Shown piece by piece: positions 54,901 to 64,000 of a DNA stretch of 64,000 nucleotides. Source of the DNA: Locusta migratoria (lineage: Eukaryota > Arthropoda > Insecta > Orthoptera > Acrididae); assembly GCA_026315105.1 (NCBI GenBank), contig CM048746.1, positions 144,752,730-144,816,729 on the forward strand. The letters are read 5' to 3'. The position numbers and the translations under genes are program-made. The notes below the pieces were generated by a model. That model was given only the letters and a program-made list of their open reading frames with translations. It was not told the DNA's origin and searched no databases. Numbering within the stretch: position 1 is the first letter of the stretch; the number at the start of each line of letters is the position of its first letter.

Positions 54901-55506
54901 AAGCACTTAACAGAATCCGAACATCTCACGGAGTCTGTCAGGATTCTCTATACAAGTGGGGCATATCGACAAGTTCTCAGTGCGACTGCGGTGCTTCGCG
55001 TGAGACAATAGACCATATTGTGTATGACTGCAACATCAGGTCTTACCCAGGTCCAAAAACAGACCTGTATAAAGTGACAGATGATGCACTTTCATGGCTG
55101 TCTGGTTTAGACATTAATATATAAGGAACATGTTCGCTGCTTATGTTTCTCAATTCAGTTAATATAAATTGTGTAAATTTACTGCTCATGTCATTGTTGT
55201 TTTCTCTATTACTTATTTTAGTTTCCTAACTTAATAGTCTTATATTAGCGTTGATTCAATTGTTCATATTACTGTAAGATGTAATATATCTTTCATAAAT
55301 TTGTATTAATATTTTATTATCTTTTTTCCAAATTCTATTGCATCACACATAGTAGTGGACTTTTTACTGCATACTTGTATACGTCTCTGTAATTAATGCA
55401 CTTAAATTTTGATATAAGCTGTTTGTTGTCTCTGCTTCCCACCCGGGGAAGTGTCATGTATCTTGCGTGTCCAAGTGTTTATGTCATACGATTAATAAAT
55501 AAGTAA
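51940..55506 (+). mobile_element. Jockey-like LINE, nearly complete ORF2 copy
   Basis: The element includes the ORF2 below, an untranslated leader from about 51940, and a 0.38 kb 3' UTR ending 'GATTAATAAATAAGTAAA'. No ORF1 with Cys knuckles is visible upstream, so the copy is probably 5'-truncated. It is by far the youngest-looking LINE here judged by frame integrity. Target duplication not identified. Confidence 0.8.
52131..55124 (+). pseudogene. Jockey-like ORF2 (endonuclease + reverse transcriptase), one in-frame stop
   Basis: First ATG 52131; the frame is open from 51993. Endonuclease: 'CQLNVEGL', 'AVLQETHI' (Glu), 'YAGDFNSHHTDW', and the final motif reads SQH (52809-52817) where SDH is usual. 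RT: 'GKAPGFDGVLPEFL', 'PESYRPISLL', 'EQAGFRHNRGCEDQ', motif A 'AFVNLTAPYDTVW' with Asn (53835-53837) in place of the catalytic Asp, 'GLPQGSVLAPALFNLYI', YADD intact (54090-54101), 'FPKYLGVTLDRNLSF'. A TAA stop at 54834-54836 is followed by 95 more in-frame codons including C-D-C-G ... H ... D-C, ending at 55122-55124. So about 1000 codons with one stop and two altered catalytic sites: recently active lineage, inactive copy. Clade by resemblance. Confidence 0.9.
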
Positions 55507-55559
55507 ATTCTCCTGTCTTTGACCTGTACGCTGAAACGCTTGCTGTGTGTTCCCGAGTT

Positions 55560-56390
55560 CCTCTAACCTAAAAAGAACGCCCAGTCCCGCCCACACAACT
55601 CCCGCTACCCATGTAACTGCTTCCTGAGTGTAGTGGACTCCTTCTCAGCAGAACCTGGAACCCCACCACCCCATGGCGCAAGTCGAGGAATCTGCAGCCT
55701 ACACGGTCGCAGAACTGTCAGAGCCTTGATTCAGACCCTCTACTCGGATGTCCGCAGTCAGTCCTGTCGATTATGCTGCAGATGGTGAGCTCTTCATTTC
55801 TCTTGTAAGAAAGACTGGCAGTCGCTACCACTTCCGATAGCCGCTCAAAACCGCAAAGAATCTCTTCCGATCCATAGCGACCCACATCATTGGTACCGAC
55901 GTGAGCCACAGCTTGATGTTGGCTGCACCCTGTACTCCTCAAGGCATCCAGAAGGAGCCGTTCCAGGGCTGGAATGACCACCCGTTACCCACACGGAGCG
56001 TACGTTAGCCTTCTTCCTATCCTTAGCAACCTAACGTTGATGCTCCCAACCCATCCGGGTCAGGAACATTGAAACAGATAACGGCTCAAGCCTGATCGCA
56101 AGACGAGCCGTGGAAGCTTCACGATCTGACTTCCGGAATGTCTTTCGCTGACTGCCATGCACTGGAGAGTCCTCCCACACAACCACGGGTGGGGTTTGTG
56201 CCTCATTGTGAGCAGTAACAGGGCTTGTCGCTGCCGCAGGCAGATTGGTAAACACGCCGGGTATCCGTTTGTTTCTCCGGACCGGCCAAGAACAATGGCG
56301 TCCCTCGACCGCTACCTCGCACTGTGCAACCGATGTTAACACAGCTGGGAGCGAAATGTCACCAAATCGGTCTCCATCCGCACACATTCT
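55560..56390 (-). pseudogene. LINE ORF1 with SGNH-esterase-like domain
   Basis: Minus strand. Frame 56387-56031 is basic and Pro-rich ('AATSPVTAHNEAQTPPVVVW', 'SVSMFLTRMGWEH'). Frame 55981-55718 has 'AVAHVGTNDVGRYGSEEILC' and 'ELTICSII'. GTND is the block III signature of SGNH hydrolases, the esterase domain known in ORF1 of CR1/L2-type LINEs. A third frame continues 'GCRFLDLRHGVVG'. Frameshifts join the parts, so it is broken. The tandem monomers at 56430-57440 lie upstream on the same strand. Confidence 0.62.
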
Positions 56391-56429
56391 CAGTCCCTGT
56401 TTATGACTACAATACTAGAAAGACGCGAT

Positions 56430-57440
56430 TTGGACTCGACAAAGGATAACTAAAGTAAACAAAGACGACTTGTACTAATCCAACAAAAACAAATCAGACA
56501 ACGTGGATGAATACACTAACCAGGTTCTTCACGCGATTCTAAATCTAATATACACGCGAGAATACGAGAAATTTAACAAACAGCAGCAAGAACCTCACGG
56601 AACGGTCAAAATGTGTCGCTTCTAGTAGACAGCCGGTTAGACATACAAGTAGCTGCGTCATCTGTACTGTTCTCAATGGAAGACTGCATTTCCTTAAAAG
56701 CGAATTTGAATCTAATATGCACGAGAGCACAGAATAAATTTAGAAACTGAAACGAAAAAGTGTAAAGAAAAATCGAGTTACTGTATGTCGCTTCTTATCA
56801 GAAGATGGTTTTTCCTTTTCTTTCCTTTCCTTTTTCTTTCCTTTTTTCTCACTTTTTATTTATTAATGTTTGTAAATCTATCGGACCAAACTGCGTGGTC
56901 ATAAGTCCGTAGCTTACAAACTACTTAAACTAAGGTAAACTAACCTAAAGACAACACACATAGCTATGGCCCATGGAGGACTCGAACCTCCGACGACGAG
57001 CAACCGCGGGCTCCGCAGCAAGGCGCCTTAGACCGCTCGGCTACGTCACCGCGGCAAAGGTTTTTCTTACGAAATATGAGCAGCGTCTGCTCTGTATCTG
57101 CCGGCAGCTAAACAGATACTGCCTAAACTCTACCAACAGCAGGCACGATCAAAACAAAACGAACAAATCTTGCAATGCGCTCAAAGGAAGACTATACTGC
57201 TTCTCAAACGCGAGTTTGAATCCAATATGGATGAGAGCACAGATCAATTTACATACTGTAAGGAAAAAAAGCACATAAGAAACTAAATTACAGCATGTCG
57301 CTTCAAATCAGATGCTGGTTTCACTTTCGAAGTATGAAGGCGGTGTCTGCTGCTTGTCAGTTGACGGCCAAACGGATACTGACCTCTACCAACAGCAGGC
57401 ACGATCAAAACGAAACAAACGAATATCGCGAGAATGGATT
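56430..57440 (-). repeat. Tandem ~257 bp monomers upstream of ORF1
   Basis: Direct repeat: 'TACCAACAGCAGGCACGATC' at 57131 and 57388 (period 257); the block with 'GAGAGCACAGA' and 'TGTCGCTTC' occurs at about 56698-56810 and 57210-57322. A third, shorter copy starts near 56532. A SINE plus pyrimidine tract enlarges one monomer. Directly 5' (minus sense) of the ORF1 fragment, so these may be LINE promoter monomers. Confidence 0.7.
56862..57054 (-). mobile_element. SINE family B in monomer array
   Basis: Reverse-oriented: minus strand GCCGCGGTGACGTAGCCGAG, GGTCTAAGGCGCCTTGCTGC, B box GGAGGTTCGAGTCC, 'ATGTGTGTTGTCTTTAGG', tail with 'TTTGGTCCGATAGATTTAC'. The left flank is a C/T-rich tract (56808-56850). 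Confidence 0.88.
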
Positions 57441-57476
57441 GAAAAATTTATCGCGCATTTCACGACGTATATTTTG

Positions 57477-57523
<47 letters not shown>
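57477..57523. repeat. GT microsatellite
   Basis: About 23 GT units at the outer end of the monomer array. Confidence 0.97.
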
Positions 57524-57526
<3 letters not shown>

Positions 57527-57557
57527 TATTATTACTATGTGTTCTGTCATAATTCAT

Positions 57558-57960
57558 CTAATGCAGTGAGGAATGAATTGTTGGAAAGTGTTGTTTTTCT
57601 GTTAATTTCGTTTTATGTTTATTGTCTTTCGTATATAATACTTTTCCTCTTTTTGTGATGTGTATGTAAGATTCGATGGGTGTGTGGTGGTAGTTGTCAT
57701 TTATGATGTGTTCAGCAAAAATGGAATGTATATTTTCACTCTTCAGGACTCTTTTGGCATCAGTGTACCACGTTCGGAAATTCCTGCATGTTGTCCAATG
57801 TACTGATTTCAAAAGACCTGCATGTGAGTTGGTAGATTTCTGCATTACTGAATTTTTCTGTTCTTTTTTGTGGTTTCAGGCTTTGTTGTATTTTGTTTTG
57901 GAAACGACCAGTATCCCTTACGTCTGTTCTCTGCAACAACACACTCTTCACTGCATTAGA
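57558..57960 (-). pseudogene. Penelope-like GIY-YIG endonuclease fragment
   Basis: The minus strand, upstream frame, reads 'NAEIYQLTCRSFEISTLDNM' (GIYQL-type start of GIY-YIG, 'I' kept, 'YIG' lost). The overlapping next frame reads 'TCRNFRTWYTDAKRVLKSEN', 'IHSIFAEHIINDNYHHTPIE', 'IHITKRGKVL'. The order GIYQLTC ... GR.F.TRY.EH ... FA.H........ kkG..L matches the endonuclease of Penelope-like elements as recalled. One frameshift, no catalytic Arg/Glu context complete, no RT preserved. Confidence 0.62.
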
Positions 57961-57969
57961 TGAACAAAC

Positions 57970-58600
57970 ACAGGATACCCATCAAAAGAAGCACATTGTG
58001 AGGTTACCGCCCAATAGAAATACTGGTAATTAATAGCATTTGATAATTAAACGGTATGAAGTTCACTGCTAACATTGACCATGCCAATGCACTAAATGTT
58101 ACACGATTTTAATCTTATTAATTATGGTAGCAATGTATGTACACAGTTGGGTGACAACATTTATAGTTAGGCCATAGGTAGAAATTCTCCACGTTGAGAT
58201 TTGCTGTGTGCTTGTAGCTGACGGGAGGCCAGCGAGCAGGCCGATGTTGGTGGCTTGTTCCAACTTAGGATTTTACAGTTCGTTTCTGGTGAGGGGAGAG
58301 AGGGACAATGGCGAGTGCCAGGCACAGTGCAGTGCACAAATATTGTAATACTACTGGCATTTGAAGTAATACGATGCAGTTAGGAACCTTTAAGGCCCTC
58401 ATTACAAAATAGCCTGTTGATAAATAAACAATACATTAGCTGATATAGTCACATCTAACGTAATATGTTTAATTGACAATGAAAAGTAATAAATTACCAA
58501 CGAAGACAAGACAGTTACACAACTAGCATGGCAATGTTTGTTTATAAAAATAATATATTAACTATTTTTCATTTTATTTTCAATCAATCTTTTGTATTTT
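57970..58600. other. Gene-free stretch
   Basis: No recognised feature. Confidence 0.45.
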
Positions 58601-58602
58601 AC

Positions 58603-59570
58603 CTTGAAATATTCAGTTAAATCAGTTATCTGTGATATAAGAAATTGCACGATTATGATAAACAGTACAAAGGATGTTTATACTAATATAAAAACGTAAG
58701 AAAATATTTGTTGAATGTGTAGTGTAATTATTTTGATTTTAAGTAAAGTTTTAGAAATGTATTGGCTGAGCGCTGTACGTTGGCAAATCGGTTAGAACAG
58801 TTCACATGGGGAAGTTGATGACGTAGGGGAAAAAACCCGGCAGTTGAGCTTTTGGCGCGCGCGCGCGCCTGGGCAGGAAGTGAGGACTCGGGACCACGTG
58901 GTGTGGCTGGCCGGGCGGCGTCGCTCTGCATCAGTCGGCATGTGGATCTCGAGGTGGTGACTTGAGATTTGTGTGTGGCAATCGCCACGTGTGGGTGCTC
59001 GTCGTAGACTGCACCAAGTTAAATCGAGTGCTACTGTGTGTTTGTGAATATTTAGCCGGTGGAACAAGGTGTGCATCGCATTGAATTAAAGTGACTGTGA
59101 TTTGTTAATGTAACACGTGTCGTCGCATAGGCATGAACATAAACGGTGTTTGAGACAGCCACGTGGTGTGAAAACAATTCGCGACAAATATTCATTTTGT
59201 CTGGGGGCTCACGAGCTATAACTTCATTTGGTAAATTTACTGACGTACAGACGCGACAGCCACAGGGATCAAATTTTGTGAAATAAACAACATAAAGTGA
59301 ACTTTCACGTGTTTTCAAAAATAGTAGTTAGTACACCCTTTTCTCTCATGAACTTGAATTTATTATGAATTTGTTTCGTTAATCATATGCAGGGAAGGAA
59401 AGCTGCGAACGTGTGATATCATCCCCTAGAAAACGAGTTAAACAGTCGCAATAACAGTTCCAGTGTTTTTGCATGTTTAGGAATTTGGTTCGCAGCTGGT
59501 GGTTGTGAGTTTCAAAAATTATACTTTCTCTAATTTTAAACGCTCACCCCGACCTTCACCCTCGCAACAT
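58603..59570 (-). repeat. 0.9 kb dispersed repeat, copy 2
   Basis: Inverted copy of 34249-35156: begins CTTGAAATATTCAG, includes 'CATTGGCTGAGCGCTGTACG'-like text, the CG run (58855-58868), 'CTGGGGGCTCACGAGCT', 'TTCGCAGCTGGTGGTTGTGA', and ends at TTCACCCTCGCAAC. It carries short indels relative to copy 1 and is followed by an AC microsatellite. Confidence 0.85.
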
Positions 59571-59584
59571 ACACACGCAGGCGT

Positions 59585-59605
59585 ACACACACACACACTC
59601 ACTCA

Positions 59606-59641
<36 letters not shown>
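59585..59641. repeat. AC microsatellite with CACT interruptions
   Basis: AC repeats broken by three CACT units near 59597-59610. Confidence 0.95.
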
Positions 59642-59645
<4 letters not shown>

Positions 59646-59649
59646 CGAA

Positions 59650-60154
59650 ACAGAAACCGTCAAAACTCGCCACACAGTTTTCAAAACGTTGTAGAGTTAT
59701 GTGATACATGTAAGCAGCATAATGGTGTATCTAACCAGTGCATAAGGTGAACGTTGCAAATTTCTATGTCTGGGGAGCAACCGCAAGCCTACCGATTAAC
59801 GTGAATACTTTTCCAAAATATCTATAGCCTAGTTCCCGCATAAACCTTATTTATAGTACACAAGCCTCATTTCGGGAAAAACGGTAGTAATCATAGCAAA
59901 ATGTTTATTAGCCTGGTAATTCTGACATTGACCTCTCAGTATTGTCGTTTTTCTTCAAATAATACTAAGTTGTTCCGAAGAGTTAACAGCTTTCACTCAG
60001 TTCATACAAAACAGAAATCTAATCTGCATTTGGATCGCACCTCCTTCACCCAAGTGCAGAAAAGTATGCAGTATACTGTCGAATCTATTTTTAATAATTT
60101 GTCATAAAAATTCAAAATGCTTACTTCTAATCCTCGGATATTCGAGGCTAAACT
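59650..60154. other. Gene-free stretch
   Basis: No recognised feature. Confidence 0.45.
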
Positions 60155-60164
60155 GAAAAGTTTC

Positions 60165-60364
60165 GCCGCGGTGGAGTGGCCCAGCGCATTGAGGCACTAT
60201 GCTCAGACGTGCGAGGCCGTTCCCCGTCAGGGATTCGAATCCTCCCCCGGGGCTAGATGTTTGTGTTGTCTTTAGTATAAGGTAGTTTATAAGTAGTTTG
60301 TAAATTTAGGGACTGGTGATCTTGCAGTTAAGTCACATAAGCTTCACAAACATTTGAATGTTTC
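60165..60364 (+). mobile_element. SINE family F with 10 bp target duplication
   Basis: Head GCCGCGGTGGAGTGGCCCAG, 'GCATTGAGGCACTATGCTCA', B box region GGGATTCGAATCC, and a family A-like tail ('GTTTGTAAATTTAGGGACTG', 'AACATTTGAATG'). Flanked by GAAAAGTTTC at 60155-60164 and 60365-60374. Confidence 0.93.
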
Positions 60365-60837
60365 GAAAAGTTTCCTCATGGCTCAATCTTTCAATTATTT
60401 CGAGGAATTTTTTCACTTATGCTCAGGCCTACCGAGTGCGTAGGTTTGCTGTCTGTTTCACTTTATCTACTACTACTTTTTTGTAAACGAAGGCTTCCGC
60501 GGCCGTTGTCATTGTTTATAAAACTCTTCTGGGTGTTGGGTAAATGCATTGAATCAAAACATAGATTTAAGTTTGACAAAACATCAGTTTAGTAAATGAT
60601 TTGAATTTTTTTAGTTATTACTGATTTTTGCGTGTTAATCACTGGAGTGAATGAAGTGTGAATGTGAAATGAAAATTCTAGAAATGTAATTGTACTATTG
60701 ATTCACGTCGATTGTCCTGGAAGGAACCAGTGAGTTTCTTTGACTAGAGCGCGGATTATCAAGGTACGCTGATTGCTGACGGTTTCGTTTGCAGCCAATG
60801 AGAAATAACTGCGCGCTTATATTCTGGGAGCATCAGG

Positions 60838-61625
60838 CTTGGACTAACAAGGAAAGTACTTGGGCTCGAACAAATATATATGTATGAACGTTTGGTTACA
60901 GTATCTCTACGCATACCTCAATGTGCTGGTGGGTGTCGTTTTTATGCAAAACTTTGCAATCAGATAACACTGTAGATGTAATTGTAGACGCCATACGTAA
61001 TGCAGATATCTGAACTATAACTTATGTAATAATCGTCGTACATGTTCTCTAGCGAATTGTCATCAAAAGCCGTGATGATAGTTGCAACTGTTGGTATTCA
61101 CTACCACTGCTTCCATCGCCTCTTCCCGCACTTAACGTAGCACTACTGCTAGCAAAGAGTTCTTCGTCATTATCATCCCTATTATCATCATTATGTGTTA
61201 CAACAGTATCTAACTTATGCTCATATATGTGTACCAAAACAGATACGAAAAAGCATGCGAATGATTCATCTTCTACACTAATACCATCTTCACGAAGAAT
61301 GTTTCTTCGTAACTTCATCTCAACCAATCGCAAAACTTTAGCAGGATTGATTATCAATCGCCGCTCCGTCTGACGCTTCACCACACAAATGTCACTAAAC
61401 GCAACTTCGGAGGCACCCTGCATCGTCCCTACTGGCGAACCGACAGGTCAGAGTGCAATGTGACAAGGCACACGCAGAGGCCTCTAAAGAACGTCTGCAG
61501 AGTTTTGCAGATGCGGGAGTGTCACTAGTACAATAAGGGATCGTTACATTATCTGTCGTACGATTTTGATATATATGTGTTTGTTCGAGCCCAAGTACTC
61601 TCCTTGTAAGTAAGAGAATGGGAGT
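60838..61625. repeat. ~0.8 kb unit with ~45 bp inverted ends
   Basis: 'AAGTACTTGGGCTCGAACAA' (60855-60874) and its inverse 'TTGTTCGAGCCCAAGTACT' (61582-61600), with flanking similarity (ACAAGGA.AG; ATATATAT), form inverted repeats around a core containing a 124-codon frame. Could be a small DNA transposon or a processed foldback; no target duplication found. Confidence 0.6.
61049..61423 (-). CDS. Unrecognised 124-codon frame inside inverted repeats
   Basis: Starts 'MQGASEVAFSDICVVKRQTE', continues with a basic helix-like part ('KVLRLVEMKLRRNILRED'), a hydrophobic stretch ('ACFFVSVLVHIYEH'), then an acidic Asn/Asp-rich and Ser-rich tail. The domain-like first half looks more protein-like than chance, but I do not recognise a family. 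The ATG and stop are the only gene signals; no partner genes, no splice evidence. Confidence 0.25.
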   Translation of the reverse strand: MQGASEVAFSDICVVKRQTERRLIINPAKVLRLVEMKLRRNILREDGISVEDESFACFFVSVLVHIYEHKLDTVVTHNDDNRDDNDEELFASSSATLSAGRGDGSSGSEYQQLQLSSRLLMTIR

Positions 61626-62227
61626 TGGAGCAGAGTGACTTTCAGGAACAGGCACGCGGTCATAAGCTTAGAAAAGCATAAAGCAATTTCGCATAAAACT
61701 GAAAGTGTATAGATCAAGATGTATGCAAAGCTGCTGTGTATTGTTTGTGTATGATAAAGAGTTGAAGAATTGAGTGTGAACTGTGTTACAATGAGGAATT
61801 TTATATCGGCGTGTCATGTTGTACAATCCTCCACTAACAACCGATTATTCCAGTAGTCATTGAAGTGCACGATAATCGAGCAAGCAAATTTCTTCAAAAC
61901 ACAGACAAACTGTATGATTATTTGGTGTCTATTTGACTATTTTTATCAGGCTGTATCAGCGACCTTGCGAATGTGTGTCAATGAGTGTTTGCCCTTCAGT
62001 ACGAACTTGGCAAGAAGTTTTGTAATCTGTTCACAAAGTATGAATAATAGCTAATTTATTAAGAAAAATCCTTCATTATTTCGTCTATTTTGCACTCTTG
62101 ATACAATAATCTTATATTTCAACGTAACCTGTGTGCACTGCTTTTTCTGGTCGAAGAACATTGTATATGTTTTACAGTGCTGATGTGGACTGTTCCATTA
62201 GTAAAGGTCAGCTACTTTGCACTTTGA

Positions 62228-63486
62228 CAGATATCTATATCTACAAATGTGAATGTCTGTTCGGTGTACGTTTATCACGTCTGAACCACAAGACATAAAG
62301 AGCTACAAATTTGTACAGTTAGTAATGTCTACCCGGGGAAGGCTTTAGGCACGGTTTTATGGTGATCGGATAGCTATTTATCTATGTATATTAATGTGAA
62401 TGTCTGTTCGGTGTATGCTTATCAGGTCTGAACGACAAGACGGACAGACTTAAATATTTGTACAGTTACTAAGTTATACATGAAGAAGGTTTTAGGTACA
62501 GTTTAATAGTGATCTGATAGATATTTAGTAATCTGAAGAATATAACGCGAAATACGGAACAATACTTACTCTTTGAAAATGGTTGTATTGATTGCATTGT
62601 TGCTTGAGGGTTGATAATGATAAAAGGATGAAGTATTTTGGGATGGAAAGTTATCAGTGTGTATAAAATTCTACGTGTTTGTGTGTTAATATTTTGATCT
62701 GCAACGAAAACTACAGAACGCAAACGAATGGTCTGTGTGTAATTGTCCGAAGTCTCCCGTTGTACGCCATAGCAGTTCCATGCCAATAGCTATAAACCTG
62801 CGAAATTTTATAAATACGCTATACGAGAATGAGAGTACTTAGCGACTTCCAACAAACTTTCAACATAATTTCAAACCCTTATTAAACTTTTCTCGCTGAC
62901 AACCATAGCAACATGATGAAAGGAAAAAAGTTTCTCGCTTACTACTTTTCCGCTGTTTATGGAGTAAAACTACTACATTCGGTATGACGTCAAAATTTAT
63001 AATTTCTACACTACAAATTGTAGCTGCAGGAAAATATTACAGACAGTATACACACATATAGTTGAAAGTAGCTTCTAAATTTTATCACAGTACGACATGT
63101 AGTTCATGAGATATGAGTACATAATAACATTCCGCTGTTCATGGACTAAAACTACAGCATTTAGTATGACGTTCAATTTTTATTTTCCACAATACAAATT
63201 GTAGCCGTAGGAAATTTTACATACCGTATACACGCATATAATTGAGGGTACCTTCTAAATTGTATCACAGTACGACACACAGTTTATGAGATAGAGCACA
63301 TAAACAGCAACGTTCGTGGATAACCTTCCATTTCCGCACCAAGTTTTAATCTATTACTTCTTTACTACTAACTGGATTTAAAGAGAATTTACTGACATAC
63401 AGCCCTTATACAAATGAATGTATAACTGAAAAATGGCAGGAATAAATTAATAAATACCCGGGCAACGCCGAGTTTTCAACTAGTTT
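62228..63486 (+). mobile_element. Second tandem-monomer element
   Basis: Begins 'ATATCTATATCTACAAATGT' and ends 'ACCCGGGCAACGCCGAGTTT', 'TCAACTAGT'. Contains two tandem pairs: 'AATGTGAATGTCTGTTCGGT' at 62246 and 62395 (about 150 bp period), and 'TTCCGCTGTT' units at 62947 and 63130 (183 bp period, each with 'TATCACAGTACGACA'). No open frame spans it. The end signature resembles the start of the element at 37521, so they may be the same superfamily in opposite orientation. Confidence 0.6.
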
Positions 63487-63856
63487 CTAGTAAAATCCGT
63501 AGTCCATGATGTACTTCTTCCATCGAACGTAACATCAGTTCTTGTACATATGCAGAAATATTTAAAGATTTAAAGAATTACTGCAAAATCTAAACACTCT
63601 TTGTACCATCTAAATAGTTTTCTGTGTTGTACCTCGATATCAACCCAAGTGAGAAGAGGTCTGTGATCTCAGCTCTCGTGTGGCATCCCGCTTTCGCAAT
63701 TTGGCTGGAGTAATTGGGGTAATATTACGTTTTTATTGTTCCCATTAACCCATTATAGCTCCCCAGAATAATAATATTGTTATACCTTCGTCTGACTGTT
63801 TTGTTCATTATTTTAGCATGTGCATTATAATGTTTTTGTTGGGCCAAGAACATAGA
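63487..63856. other. Gene-free stretch
   Basis: No recognised feature. Confidence 0.45.
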
Positions 63857-64000
63857 AATTTAAAACTTCCTGGCAGATTAAAATTGTGTGCCGGAACCGG
63901 GACTCGAACCTGGGACCTTTGCCTTACCTTTGAAGTTTGGAAAGTAGGAGGCGAGGTACGGGCAGAAGTGAAGTTGTGAGGCGGCATCGTGAGTCGTGTC
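63857..64000. repeat. Family D repeat, head-to-head inverted junction
   Basis: 63857-63928 is family D on the minus strand ('AAACTTCCTGGCAGATTAAA' to the reversed B box 'GGGACTCGAACCTGGGACC'). At about 63929 it switches to plus-strand family D ('TTTGAAGTTTGGAAAGTAGG' to 'CGTGAGTCGTGTC'), which runs off the window. Confidence 0.85.

Larger units (their letters stand above)
60375..62225. other. Mostly unassigned, contains an inverted-repeat unit
   Basis: Apart from the unit at 60838-61625 and the frame inside it, nothing is recognised. Confidence 0.4.

Noticed and set aside
59499..59750. 83-codon His/Thr-rich frame
   Set aside because: Translation of the AC/CACT microsatellite.

Overview
This is eukaryotic, non-coding, repeat-dominated DNA. 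It very probably comes from a large-genome orthopteran insect; a locust or grasshopper of the Schistocerca/Locusta type is the best guess. The reasons are many dispersed tRNA-headed SINEs (several families, many with clean target-site duplications), LINE remnants of several clades, Tc1- and piggyBac-like DNA transposon fossils, a Penelope-type GIY-YIG fragment, and a nuclear copy of insect mitochondrial tRNA-Met plus ND2 (NUMT). I could not support a single host protein-coding exon or a functional nuclear tRNA gene. Nearly all open frames are short and are either pieces of decayed transposons or chance.

Layout. 0-3.1 kb: an L1/Tx1-like LINE broken by a SINE and by an antisense CR1-like LINE. 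3.2-3.5 kb: a foldback repeat. 4.5-12.6 kb: SINEs of two families and a CR1-like LINE split by an RTE-like LINE. 12.9 kb: a tRNA-Lys 3'-half relic. 15.4-17.8 kb: an RTE-like LINE. 18.7-25.8 kb: inverted repeats with tRNA-like units, a MITE in a TA microsatellite, and SINEs. 25.9-27.3 kb: inverted arms around a LINE RNase H fragment. 28.6-30.1 kb: a third RTE-like LINE. 32.6-35.2 kb: a Tc1 fossil with a SINE, then a 0.9 kb repeat whose sister lies inverted at 58.6-59.6 kb. 36.2-41.2 kb: a 302 bp tRNA-bearing tandem repeat, a three-monomer 448 bp element, and tandem copies of another repeat. 41.3-49.6 kb: more LINEs, a 1.2 kb foldback, piggyBac- and Tc1-like fragments and the NUMT. 51.6-57.5 kb: a LINE endonuclease fragment, a nearly complete Jockey-like ORF2 (the longest frame here), and an antisense LINE ORF1 esterase fragment with tandem upstream monomers. 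57.6-64 kb: a GIY-YIG fragment, microsatellites, an inverted-repeat unit with a 124-codon frame, and a second tandem-monomer element.

The most notable signal is a recurrent RNA-like motif: a CTGANGA-type box, a short hairpin, then GAAAC. It occurs in tail-out pairs in the inverted-repeat units at 25.5, 27.2 and 42.6/43.7 kb, with weaker forms at 3.4, 19.6 and 27.1 kb. It resembles a minimal hammerhead ribozyme of the kind reported in Penelope-like retroelements, but the clearest copy has one extra nucleotide before stem II, so activity is only a hypothesis. No pathway or operon logic applies; the features relate to each other mainly as nested insertions that give a relative order of transposition events.
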